Of a stretch of DNA of 64,000 bases, positions 15,864 to 23,302 are shown piece by piece. The stretch is taken from NCBI RefSeq assembly GCF_025517535.1, contig NZ_JAOPKC010000003.1, forward strand, positions 124,001 to 188,000, written 5' to 3'. Each line of letters starts with the position of its first letter. Position 1 is the first letter of the stretch. A program made the position numbers and the translations under genes. The DNA is from Halapricum hydrolyticum (lineage in GTDB: Archaea > Halobacteriota > Halobacteria > Halobacteriales > Haloarculaceae). The notes under the pieces were generated by a model, which searched no databases, was not told the origin of the DNA, and saw only the letters and a program-made list of their open reading frames with translations.

Positions 15864-16901
15864 ATGAAGACACTGGCAAAATCAGAGTTCGAGACGCTGA
15901 TCGACGGGTTGATCGACGACGACCCACGATCCGTCGTCGGCCCACAACGGCGGAGCGGGCAGTACGTCTTCGAGGAGCTCGACTCGGCTGCGGATCTGGC
16001 GCTGGAGTACGACCTGACGGCGCTCTCACCGAAGAAGTACCTGCTGCCGCAGTACGAACAGTTGCTGACCTACGAGCGAACCGACGGAGAGTACGAGATG
16101 CATGCCGGGACAGACACGGAGGGAGTGATCATCGTGGGCGTTCACCCCTACGACCTGGCCGCGATCGAGCATCTCGATAAGGTCCACATCGACACGATGG
16201 GCGACGAGCCGTATCGCAAGCGCCGCGAGGACTCGCTTTTGATCGGGCTGACGATGCAGTCGGTCGCACCCGAGAGTTTCGCCGCGAGTATGGGTGCGGC
16301 GACGACGGATTCGGGCTATGACCTCCTCGTGACGGACATCGGGGATCGGTTCGTCGTCGACATCGGGTCGTTCGAGGGCAACGAGTTGCTCGCGGACCTC
16401 GACACGCACAGCGCGAGTCATTCCGAAGTCCAGGAGGTTCGACGGATCGAGGACGATCTCCGGGGGCGGTTCGAGCGGGAGTTGCAGTTTCCGCCGGAGG
16501 AGCTCCCGACGTTGCTCGCAGAGCACTACGACGACATGGAGTTCTGGGAGTCCTACGCCGAGCAGTGTCTCTCCTGTGGGAGCTGTAACATGGTCTGTCC
16601 GACCTGTTACTGTTTCCAGGTAGAGACCGTCCGGGATCTGGGCGGGGACAGCGGCTACCAGCAGCGCAGTTGGGACGGCTGTCTCTTAGAGGAGTTCGCC
16701 TCGGTCGCACAGGGGGAGAACTTCCGCGAAGAGGTCGCACAGCGACACCGCCACCGGTTCATGCGCAAGGGACTGTACGTCTACGAGCGCTACGGCGACG
16801 TTTCCTGTGTCGGCTGCGGGCGGTGTACGCGCCACTGCGTCGCCGACGTCGCCGATCCGACCGATGTCTACAACGACCTCTGGGAGGCCACCAATGCTTG
16901 A
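15864..16901 (+). CDS. hydB: Sulfhydrogenase beta subunit, iron-sulfur protein (HydB/AsrA-like)
   Basis: 345 residues from ATG 15864; an upstream GTG at 15810 would add 18 residues unlike the family. C-terminal [4Fe-4S] motifs are QCLSCGSCNMVCPTCYC near residue 235-252 and CVGCGRCTRHC near residue 310-321. The N-terminal half has the AsrA/HydB pattern YLLPQYEQLLTYERT and GVHPYDLAAIEHLD. In Pyrococcus-type sulfhydrogenase this subunit carries electrons between the FAD subunit and the hydrogenase small subunit, and can support sulfur or polysulfide reduction. First gene of a four-subunit plus-strand operon; it overlaps the gamma gene by 8 nt (ATGCTTGA). Confidence 0.92.
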   Translation: MKTLAKSEFETLIDGLIDDDPRSVVGPQRRSGQYVFEELDSAADLALEYDLTALSPKKYLLPQYEQLLTYERTDGEYEMHAGTDTEGVIIVGVHPYDLAAIEHLDKVHIDTMGDEPYRKRREDSLLIGLTMQSVAPESFAASMGAATTDSGYDLLVTDIGDRFVVDIGSFEGNELLADLDTHSASHSEVQEVRRIEDDLRGRFERELQFPPEELPTLLAEHYDDMEFWESYAEQCLSCGSCNMVCPTCYCFQVETVRDLGGDSGYQQRSWDGCLLEEFASVAQGENFREEVAQRHRHRFMRKGLYVYERYGDVSCVGCGRCTRHCVADVADPTDVYNDLWEATNA

Positions 16902-17742
16902 AACTACCGAGACCGTCCGCAGCGAGTACGAACCCGTCCAGGGACGCATCGCCTGGATCGAGCAGTTCACCGACCAGGACAAGCTGTACGTGATCAGCTT
17001 ACCCGACGACGTCGAACTCGACCACGATCCCGGCCAGTTCGTCGAACTGTTCGTCCCCGGCGTCGGCGAAGCGCCGTTCTCCATCTCGTCGTCGCCGACG
17101 AAGGACGGCCCCCTCGAGCTGTGTATCAGGGCGGTCGGCAACGTCACCCGTGCGCTCGACAGCATGGAGGGCGGGGACCCGCTCGGGATCCGCGGGCCGT
17201 ACGGCACGGGCTTCGATCCCGAGGCGCTCGCGGGCGATGACCTGTTGTTTGTTGCCGGCGGGATCGGGCTGGCTCCGCTCCGGTCGATGATCAACTACGC
17301 GCTGGACAGAAGCGGGGAGTTCGGCGACCTCACGACGCTGTACGGCTGCAAGGAGCCGGCCGAACAGCTGTTCCCGGAGGAACTGCAGCGGTGGGATGAC
17401 TCCGAAGAGATGGCCTTCTACGAGACGGTCGATCAGTGCCCCGAGGACCAGACCTGGGAAGGCCGGGAGGGCGTCATCACCGAGCTCATCCCCGAGGCGG
17501 AGTTCGACCCCGAGACCACGACCGCGCTGGTGTGTGGTCCGCCGGTGATGTACCGGTTCGTCATCGAGTCCCTGCAGGAACAGGGGCTTGCCGACGATCA
17601 CATCTACCTCTCGCTGGAGCGCAACATGCACTGCGGTCGCGGGCTCTGTGGGCACTGCCAGATCAACGAACTGTACGTCTGCGTGGACGGTCCGGTGTTC
17701 AACTATCCGGAGGTTCGGGACAAATCGGAGGCGGAGGTATGA
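16894..17742 (+). CDS. hydG: Sulfhydrogenase gamma subunit, FAD/NAD(P)-binding (HydG/AsrB-like)
   Basis: 282 residues of the ferredoxin-NADP reductase fold. The FAD-binding segment is APFSISSSPT near residue 55, and the pyridine nucleotide loop is FVAGGIGLAPLRSM near residue 120. A C-terminal [2Fe-2S] loop is CGRGLCGHCQI plus C in YVCVDGPVF. The order and length match HydG of group 3b hydrogenases and dihydroorotate dehydrogenase electron-transfer subunits. Linkage to hydrogenase genes on both sides makes HydG the secure choice. It exchanges electrons with NAD(P)H. Overlaps its neighbours by 8 nt (upstream) and 4 nt (downstream, ATGA), indicating coupled translation. Confidence 0.94.
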   Translation: MLETTETVRSEYEPVQGRIAWIEQFTDQDKLYVISLPDDVELDHDPGQFVELFVPGVGEAPFSISSSPTKDGPLELCIRAVGNVTRALDSMEGGDPLGIRGPYGTGFDPEALAGDDLLFVAGGIGLAPLRSMINYALDRSGEFGDLTTLYGCKEPAEQLFPEELQRWDDSEEMAFYETVDQCPEDQTWEGREGVITELIPEAEFDPETTTALVCGPPVMYRFVIESLQEQGLADDHIYLSLERNMHCGRGLCGHCQINELYVCVDGPVFNYPEVRDKSEAEV

Positions 17743-18506
17743 CCGAACGCCCACGCGTCGCCTTCTTCGACTTCACGGGCTGTGAAGGCGACCAGCTGCA
17801 GGTCGTCAACCTCGAAGAGCGGCTGTTCGATCTCGTGGAGGTCGTTGAGGTCGTCAGCTTCCGGGAGGCGATGTCGGAACACAGCGACGACTACGAGATC
17901 GCCTTCATCGAGGGCAGCGTCGTGACGGCCCACGACGAGGAGCGTCTGGCGGGAATCCGCGAGAACGCCGACGTGGTCGTTGCACTCGGCTCGTGTGCTG
18001 CTTTCGGCGGTATCAACGCGATCCGCAACGACCAGGACTTCGAAACGGTCACAGAGCGCGTCTACGGCGACGACGCCGACATGATCGAGGCGAACCCGGA
18101 GGCCCGCCCGATCGAAAGCGTCGTCGAGGTCGACGCCACGATCCCGGGCTGTCCGATCGACCGCGAGGAGTTCGTCCAGGTCGTCACTGGCCTGATCAGG
18201 GGCGTCGAGCCGACGCTCCCGAACCACCCCGTCTGTGTGGAGTGCAAACTCGAGGAAAACGAGTGCGCGTTCCACCGCGACGAGATCTGTCTCGGTCCGG
18301 TCACCCGGGGCGGTTGCGGGGCGGATTGCGTCGGCGAGGGGACCCACTGCTGGGGCTGTCGCGGCATGGTCGACACTCCCAGTGAGGACGCCTACACGGC
18401 GGTCCTCGAAGAGCACGGTCTCGACGCCGAGGAGATCGTCGAGCAGTACCAGCTCTACTGGGGCTGGCAGCGGCCCGAACGGGCTACTCAGGAGGAAGCA
18501 CAATGA
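17739..18506 (+). CDS. hydD: Sulfhydrogenase delta (small) subunit with Cys-to-Asp change in the proximal cluster motif
   Basis: 255 residues. The N-terminal half is the small-subunit core: FTGCEGDQLQ, ALGSCAAFGG near residue 85, and PGCP near residue 135. The C-terminal half is cysteine-rich (CVECKLEENEC, CLGPVTRGGCGADC, HCWGC), providing two more [4Fe-4S] clusters as in Pyrococcus HydD. The first motif is normally C-x-x-C; here residue 15 is Cys but residue 18 is Asp, and the codon GAC (17790-17792) is unambiguous. Asp can ligate a [4Fe-4S] iron in other proteins, so the cluster may survive with altered potential. Overlaps gamma and alpha genes by 4 nt each. Confidence 0.94.
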   Translation: MTERPRVAFFDFTGCEGDQLQVVNLEERLFDLVEVVEVVSFREAMSEHSDDYEIAFIEGSVVTAHDEERLAGIRENADVVVALGSCAAFGGINAIRNDQDFETVTERVYGDDADMIEANPEARPIESVVEVDATIPGCPIDREEFVQVVTGLIRGVEPTLPNHPVCVECKLEENECAFHRDEICLGPVTRGGCGADCVGEGTHCWGCRGMVDTPSEDAYTAVLEEHGLDAEEIVEQYQLYWGWQRPERATQEEAQ

Positions 18507-19816
18507 GCGAGACAATAGACATCGAGAGCGAGTACGTCACCCGCGTCGAGGGACACGGCAACATCGTCGTCAACGTTGCGGACGGGGAAGTCGAGACCTG
18601 CGAGTGGCAGGTCGTCGAGTCGCCGCGCTTTTTCGAGTCGATGCTGGTCGGTCGTGACTGGACCGAGGCCCACCACGTCACCGCCCGGATCTGTGCGATC
18701 TGCTCGATCAGTCACACCACCGCGTCGCTGAAGGCGACCGAGGCCGCGATGGGCGTCGACCTCTCGGCGCAAGACGAGCGGCTGCGCAAACTGGCGCTGT
18801 ACGCCGAGACCCTGCAGAGTCACGTCCTCCACCTGGGATACCTGGCGCTACCGGATCTGGTCGGCAAGCAGTCTGTGCTGCCGATTCTCGACTCTCACGA
18901 AGCGGAAGTCGAGGCCGTCGTCCGGCTGCACCGGCTGGGCAACGACCTGACCGAGGCCATCGCCGGTCGCTCCGTCCACGCCCAGCGTCACCTCCCCGGC
19001 GGCTTCTCGAAACTGCCCGACGAAGACGAACTGGACGCGCTCCGCACGCGGCTCGAATCGGCCTGGAGCGACGTCGAGCTCGTCGCCGATCTGCTGGTCG
19101 AGCTCAGCGACGAACTCCCCGACTTCGAGCGCGAGACGGAGTTCATCTCGCTGACCCATCCCGACGAGTACGCCTTCTACGACGGCACGCTGTACTCCTC
19201 GGACACCGGCGAACTCGACGTCGAGGACTATCGCGAGATCGTCGACGAGGTGGTCGTCGAGCAGTCGACGGCGAAGTTCACGTCCCACGCTCGCGAGTCG
19301 TACATGGTCGGTGCACTGGCGCGGCTGAACAACAACTTCGAGCAACTGGGGCCGATGGCGAAGGCGGTCGCCGACCGCTTCGGTCTCGAACCCGGCTCTC
19401 ACAACCCGTATCTGAACAACGTCGCCCAGCTGGTCGAGATCGCCCACCTGATCGAGACCTCGATCGTCGAGCTCGACACGCTGCTGGACGGCGGGCTCGA
19501 CCCGCAACCGGACTACCACACCCCCGACGTCGAGGTGGAAGCCGGGACCGGTATCGGTGCGGTCGAAGTGCCACGTGGCGTGCTCTTCCACGAGTACACC
19601 TACGACGAGGACGGCGAGATCACCGACGCGAACTGCGTCATCCCGACCAACCAGAACCACGCGAACATCCAACAGGACATGGAGGAACTGGTCCCGACGA
19701 TCCTCGATCGGCCGGAAGACGAAATCGAGCTCACCCTGGAGATGCTCGTTCGGGCCTACGACCCCTGTATCTCCTGTTCGACGCACTATCTGGACGTCGA
19801 GTTCGTCGACGAGTAG
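18503..19816 (+). CDS. hydA: Sulfhydrogenase alpha (large) subunit, group 3b [NiFe]-hydrogenase
   Basis: 437 residues. Nickel ligands are C64 and C67 in RICAICSIS, where the Ala between the cysteines is a known group 3 variant, and C422 and C425 in DPCISCSTH. Only nine residues (YLDVEFVDE) follow the distal motif, a shorter cleavable tail than in the other two large subunits of this window. The N-terminal VTRVEGHGN and central GALARLNNNF and VPRGVLFHEY blocks are conserved. It is the last structural gene of the operon; the presumed protease gene begins 100 nt downstream. It catalyses H2 oxidation or evolution with NAD(P) through beta, gamma and delta. Confidence 0.96.
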   Translation: MSETIDIESEYVTRVEGHGNIVVNVADGEVETCEWQVVESPRFFESMLVGRDWTEAHHVTARICAICSISHTTASLKATEAAMGVDLSAQDERLRKLALYAETLQSHVLHLGYLALPDLVGKQSVLPILDSHEAEVEAVVRLHRLGNDLTEAIAGRSVHAQRHLPGGFSKLPDEDELDALRTRLESAWSDVELVADLLVELSDELPDFERETEFISLTHPDEYAFYDGTLYSSDTGELDVEDYREIVDEVVVEQSTAKFTSHARESYMVGALARLNNNFEQLGPMAKAVADRFGLEPGSHNPYLNNVAQLVEIAHLIETSIVELDTLLDGGLDPQPDYHTPDVEVEAGTGIGAVEVPRGVLFHEYTYDEDGEITDANCVIPTNQNHANIQQDMEELVPTILDRPEDEIELTLEMLVRAYDPCISCSTHYLDVEFVDE

Positions 19817-19818
19817 CG

Positions 19819-19891
19819 CCCGGACACGCTTTTCTCCCCTGTGCACCCCCGGACACGCTTTTCCCCCTGTGCAGCCGGCAGGTACGCTTTT
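19819..19891. repeat. Imperfect 28-29 bp direct repeat between hydA and its protease gene
   Basis: The unit CCCGGACACGCTTTTC...CCCTGTGCA occurs at about 19819-19846 and again at 19848-19874, differing mainly by one short indel. A third ACGCTTTT occurs near 19884. The three T-runs are spaced about 29-30 nt. They follow the hydA stop codon directly and may act as weak terminators or as repeated promoter-like boxes for the protease gene; the sequence alone does not decide. Confidence 0.7.
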
Positions 19892-19916
19892 GCGTCCGTC
19901 GCGTCTATCGATACCT

Positions 19917-20366
19917 GTGTCGACAGTCGTGATCGCGCTGGGGAATCCGCTCCGGGGCGACGACGGGATCGGCAACGTCCTGCTCGATCGCCTCCGCGAG
20001 CGCGGGCTCCCGGCGGACGTGGAGTTTCGAGATCTCGGCGACGGCGGGTTCGACGTCCTGCACGCGCTGGCCGACGCCGACCGGGCGGTGATCGTCGACG
20101 CCGTCCGGTTCGGTGGTGAGCCCGGCGAGTGCGCCGTCTTCGAGCCCGACGACGTCGCGGCCGTCGTCGAGTCGCGGGGATCACACGATAGCGACCTCTT
20201 CGAGTTGCTCGATCTCGCGGCCGCCCGTGAGGAAGCACCCGAGCGAGTCGTGATATTCGGCGTCCAGCCCGGGGGAATGCGGGCGGGCGAGCGATTGAGC
20301 GACCCTGTCGAGACGGCCCTGCCGGATCTGACCGACGCGCTCGTCGAGGTCGTCGAGGGGCTGTGA
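19917..20366 (+). CDS. Hydrogenase maturation endopeptidase for the group 3b enzyme (M52)
   Basis: 149 residues from GTG 19917. VIALGNPLRGDDGIGNVLL carries the first nickel-sensing Asp, RAVIVDAVRFGGEPGEC the second, and GSHDSDL the conserved His. This is the third M52 protease of the window and follows the sulfhydrogenase large subunit on the same strand. Dedicated processing of HydA is inferred from position. The GTG start is chosen because residues upstream of it are translated from the direct-repeat region and do not resemble the family. It ends 28 nt before the convergent methyltransferase gene. Confidence 0.9.
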   Translation: MSTVVIALGNPLRGDDGIGNVLLDRLRERGLPADVEFRDLGDGGFDVLHALADADRAVIVDAVRFGGEPGECAVFEPDDVAAVVESRGSHDSDLFELLDLAAAREEAPERVVIFGVQPGGMRAGERLSDPVETALPDLTDALVEVVEGL

Positions 20367-20394
20367 CCGGCCGGACGGGGGAACGTATCGACGA

Positions 20395-21075
20395 TCAGGG
20401 CGCGACGCCGACGGTCAACAGCGTCCCGTGTTCGCGGAAGTGTTCGACCATCGCCTCGCGAGTCTCCCAGTCCTCGGTCGGGAATTCGTCAGCAGGCGGA
20501 ATCTCGACTTCCCGATCCGGGATCGTGTCCTGCTCGACGACGTAAAAGCCGGCTTCCCGGAAGCGCTCGCGATACTCCTTTCGGGACCAGCGAGTCATCT
20601 CGATGTCGACGTACTCGGTCCACTCCGCAGTATGAGGATTGTCGGCGTGGAAGTCCACCGCACAGTAGAAGGTGCCCCCGGGCCGGAGGATCCGCCGGAC
20701 CTCCTCGAGTGCAGCCATCGGATCGCTCGCGTAGTAAAACGCCTCCATCGAGAAGACGTGATCGACGCTGTCGGACTCGAAGGGCAGGTGTTCGAAGTCA
20801 CCGACCAGAAAACCCGTGTTCGCGTCGTCGGTGTACGCGCTGGCGTTGCGTACCATCGCCGGCGATCCGTCCAGGCCGTAGGCCTGACCGGCACCGCCGG
20901 CCTCCCGCATCGCACGGGCAGCGTAGCCGCTGCCACAGCCCATATCGAGGACGGTATCGCCCTCCTCGATCGCCATTCGGGCCAGCGCGTGCTTTGCCGT
21001 GTGCCAGTGCCGTTCCTCCATGCCCCTGTCGCGGCCCTCGGCCGCCCACTCGTCGAATTCCTCGCGAACGCTCAT
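20395..21075 (-). CDS. SAM-dependent methyltransferase, class I
   Basis: 226 residues. The Rossmann-type motif I is VLDMGCGSGYAARAM near residue 43-57. Motif II is YGLDGSPAMV, and the post-motif segments FEHLPFESDSVDHVFSMEAFYYASD and LRPGGTFYCAVDF follow UbiE/ type-11 methyltransferases. An N-terminal helix (REEFDEWAAEGRDRGMEERHWHT) is present; no membrane segment. Substrate unknown. Convergent with the hydrogenase protease gene upstream and divergent from the DUF2391 gene across 247 bases that hold no recognisable gene. ATG at 21075 begins the conserved region; longer upstream starts run into low-complexity sequence. Confidence 0.88.
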   Translation of the reverse strand: MSVREEFDEWAAEGRDRGMEERHWHTAKHALARMAIEEGDTVLDMGCGSGYAARAMREAGGAGQAYGLDGSPAMVRNASAYTDDANTGFLVGDFEHLPFESDSVDHVFSMEAFYYASDPMAALEEVRRILRPGGTFYCAVDFHADNPHTAEWTEYVDIEMTRWSRKEYRERFREAGFYVVEQDTIPDREVEIPPADEFPTEDWETREAMVEHFREHGTLLTVGVAP

Positions 21076-21322
21076 ACGCCGATCCAGTACCGCGGCGGTG
21101 AAAACGGGTTCGACTGCCGGTCGCCTGTCCGGCCGACTGTCGGTCGCCGACCCCTTCGTTTCGGGTGGAAGACGGGATAAATATCTCTCTATAGCACCGC
21201 ATACCTCGACAGCGGTCCGTTTCGGGTGCGTCCGGTGGAACGGTGTCGCCCCCCGTTTCCGATGGAACGCGGCCGCGACCGTGAACCCGAACCGGTTTGT
21301 GGCTCGTCGCCCAGCGTACGGT

Positions 21323-21748
21323 ATGTTCCGACCGAGATCGCGATTCAGGGTCTCCGACGTCGCCCAGCAGTTCGTCGGCGGGTTCCTGCTCGCGGGGCCG
21401 TTCGTCGTCACCGAGGAGGTGTGGGATCTGGCCCAGAACATGACCAACTGGCACGCCCTGTTTATCGTCGGAATGGTCTTTGCGATCGGCTACGGCGCGC
21501 TGTACGAGGCCGACGACGATCGCGATCCCGAGAGCGAGCCCGAAGTGGTCGGGATACCGCTGCGGTTCATCTCGCTCATGTCAATCTCCTTTGGATCGGT
21601 CGTGATCCTGTCGCTGGTCGTGACTGCGCCCGACCAGTTCCTCGGGGATCTGGCCGCCCGCGAACAGGCGATCGTCACTGCTCGGGCCGTGGCCGTCGGC
21701 GCGATTTTCAGCGTCGTCGGGGCCGCGACCGCCGACTCGGTGTTCTAG
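21323..21748 (+). CDS. Small integral membrane protein, DUF2391-like
   Basis: 141 residues with four predicted membrane helices (near residues 18-34, 45-62, 82-102 and 120-138). The first helix region VAQQFVGGFLLAGPFVVTEEVWDLAQNMT matches the pattern of the DUF2391/TIGR02587 family of archaeal and bacterial membrane proteins. A short acidic cytoplasmic loop (EADDDRDPESEPE) separates helices 2 and 3. Function unknown. Its stop codon overlaps the end of the convergent histidine kinase gene by 4 nt. Confidence 0.75.
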   Translation: MFRPRSRFRVSDVAQQFVGGFLLAGPFVVTEEVWDLAQNMTNWHALFIVGMVFAIGYGALYEADDDRDPESEPEVVGIPLRFISLMSISFGSVVILSLVVTAPDQFLGDLAAREQAIVTARAVAVGAIFSVVGAATADSVF

Positions 21749-22848
21749 TCGAGGACTGCAGCGTCGCGGATCTCGAACCGTGCACCGCCCGCCTCGCTCT
21801 CGGTCGCGGTCACCGTCCAGCCGTGTGCCTCGGCGATCCGCGAGACGACAGTCAATCCGAAGCCCGTCCCGTCCGCGCTCGCGGAGTATCCCGATTCGAA
21901 GACCACGTCGGGGTCGTCGGCGCCGATTCCCTGGCCGTCGTCCGCGATATAGAACCCCTCGGTCGTCTCCAGCGGGCCGATCGTGACGGTCACGCCGCCG
22001 TCTTCGACGACATTGTCGCTCGATCCGTGATCGTCCGTCGAGCCGTGTTCCACGGCGTCCTCGGGAGCTTGCGACCGAGGGCTCGTGGAACCGTGTTCCA
22101 CGGCGTTCCGGAAGAGATTCACCAGGAGTTGCCGGAGGCGGTCGCGGTCGGCCCGGAGGCGCAAGTCGTCGTCGAGTTCAAGCGTCGTCGCGCCGGTGTC
22201 GACTCGTTCCCAGGCGGTCTCGGTGACGTCGTCGAGAGCCACTGTCTCGATGTCCAGCGCCTTGCCGTCTGTCCGCGCCAGCAACAGCAAGTCTTCGATC
22301 AACCGATCCATCCGCTGGGCCGCCGCTCGGCTCCGCTGGAAGTGTTCGGGGTCGCGGGTCTCTTCGGCGAGCTCGATCGAGCCGGACAGGACCTGCAGCG
22401 GATCGCGAAGGTCGTGACTGACGATCCCGGCGAACTCTTCGAGGCGTTCGTTGCGATTGGCCAGTTCCCGGTTCACCCGGCCCAGTCGAGCGGAGTACAC
22501 GCCGAGGAGCGCGCCGAGCGCTGCCCCGGTAACCAGTGAGGTGACGACCGCGACCAGATACGACGTCTCGAGCGTGCGACTGAGTAGCCCGAACCAGGTC
22601 CCGAGGACGAAGAACACGCCCGTGGCGACGCCGATCAGCTTCACGATCCGCCGCCGGAAGAACGGCGACATCGCCTCGTCGATCGACAGCCCGTAGCCGA
22701 TCAAGAGTAGCCCCACGACGACCGGCAGCACGGCCTGGACAAGAGCTGCTGTGACCGGCGCATCGGCGACCAGCAGCGAGGCACCTGTCGCGAGGAGGGC
22801 CACCAGTCCCAGGAGAACGATCGGATTTCGGACGTGTGGGATGTCCAC
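21745..22848 (-). CDS. Membrane-associated histidine kinase with a small duplication in the ATPase domain
   Basis: 367 residues from GTG 22848. Four hydrophobic helices fill residues 8-125, followed by a short coiled segment. The HisKA domain has H-box GIVSHDLRDPL (His near residue 144). The HATPase domain has N-box LFRNAVEHG, G1 DDGQGIG and G2 GTGFGLTVV. After the N-box the sequence reads AVEHGST, a polar spacer, then AVEHGST again. At DNA level a 16-bp direct repeat (22043-22058 and 22091-22106) makes this look like a recent in-frame 48-nt duplication. Signal and partner regulator unknown. Conserved His, Asn and glycine boxes suggest an active kinase. Confidence 0.9.
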   Translation of the reverse strand: MDIPHVRNPIVLLGLVALLATGASLLVADAPVTAALVQAVLPVVVGLLLIGYGLSIDEAMSPFFRRRIVKLIGVATGVFFVLGTWFGLLSRTLETSYLVAVVTSLVTGAALGALLGVYSARLGRVNRELANRNERLEEFAGIVSHDLRDPLQVLSGSIELAEETRDPEHFQRSRAAAQRMDRLIEDLLLLARTDGKALDIETVALDDVTETAWERVDTGATTLELDDDLRLRADRDRLRQLLVNLFRNAVEHGSTSPRSQAPEDAVEHGSTDDHGSSDNVVEDGGVTVTIGPLETTEGFYIADDGQGIGADDPDVVFESGYSASADGTGFGLTVVSRIAEAHGWTVTATESEAGGARFEIRDAAVLD

Positions 22849-22977
22849 GTGTCTATATCACCGCTTACAACAGCCGTTTCAATAAACTTACTGGCAAAAC
22901 ACTCTGTTCAGTTGAATCGCATGCTCAGGCGAGTGAAGACGATATCGCACTCACGACGAGAGGCTCCCGAGTTGCGA

Positions 22978-23235
22978 TCAGGCCGCGCCGTCGCCGTAGG
23001 TCTCTTCGAGGTATTCGACGATGTCGCTGCTCTCGGGCATGCCGTCGATCCCGTTGTCGCGGTCGACCAACACCGGAACGCCAGTCTGGCCGCTGATCTC
23101 CTCGACTTCGGTGCGCTTGCTGTGGCTGGACGGGACTTCGTGGGACACGTAGTCCAGTCCGAGTTCGTCGAGTTTCTTCGTGACCTTCGCACAGTAGGGA
23201 CAGCCCGGAAGTTCGTACAGTTCGAGGCTCGTCAT
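22978..23235 (-). CDS. Glutaredoxin-like / GST N-terminal domain protein
   Basis: 85 residues, a complete single thioredoxin-fold domain. The redox motif CPYC is at residues 12-15 after LELYELPG. The cis-proline follows in TGVPVLVD, and the C-terminal DGMPESSDIVEYLEE matches glutaredoxins and the N-terminal domain of glutathione S-transferases. Haloarchaea use gamma-glutamylcysteine, so partner thiol may differ from glutathione. Single gene between the kinase and permease genes. Confidence 0.9.
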   Translation of the reverse strand: MTSLELYELPGCPYCAKVTKKLDELGLDYVSHEVPSSHSKRTEVEEISGQTGVPVLVDRDNGIDGMPESSDIVEYLEETYGDGAA

Positions 23236-23302
23236 CGAAGATGGATACGCAGCGGATACAAAAGAGCCCCGCGGTCACGTGCGCAGGTGGCGTCGGATAC
23301 CT

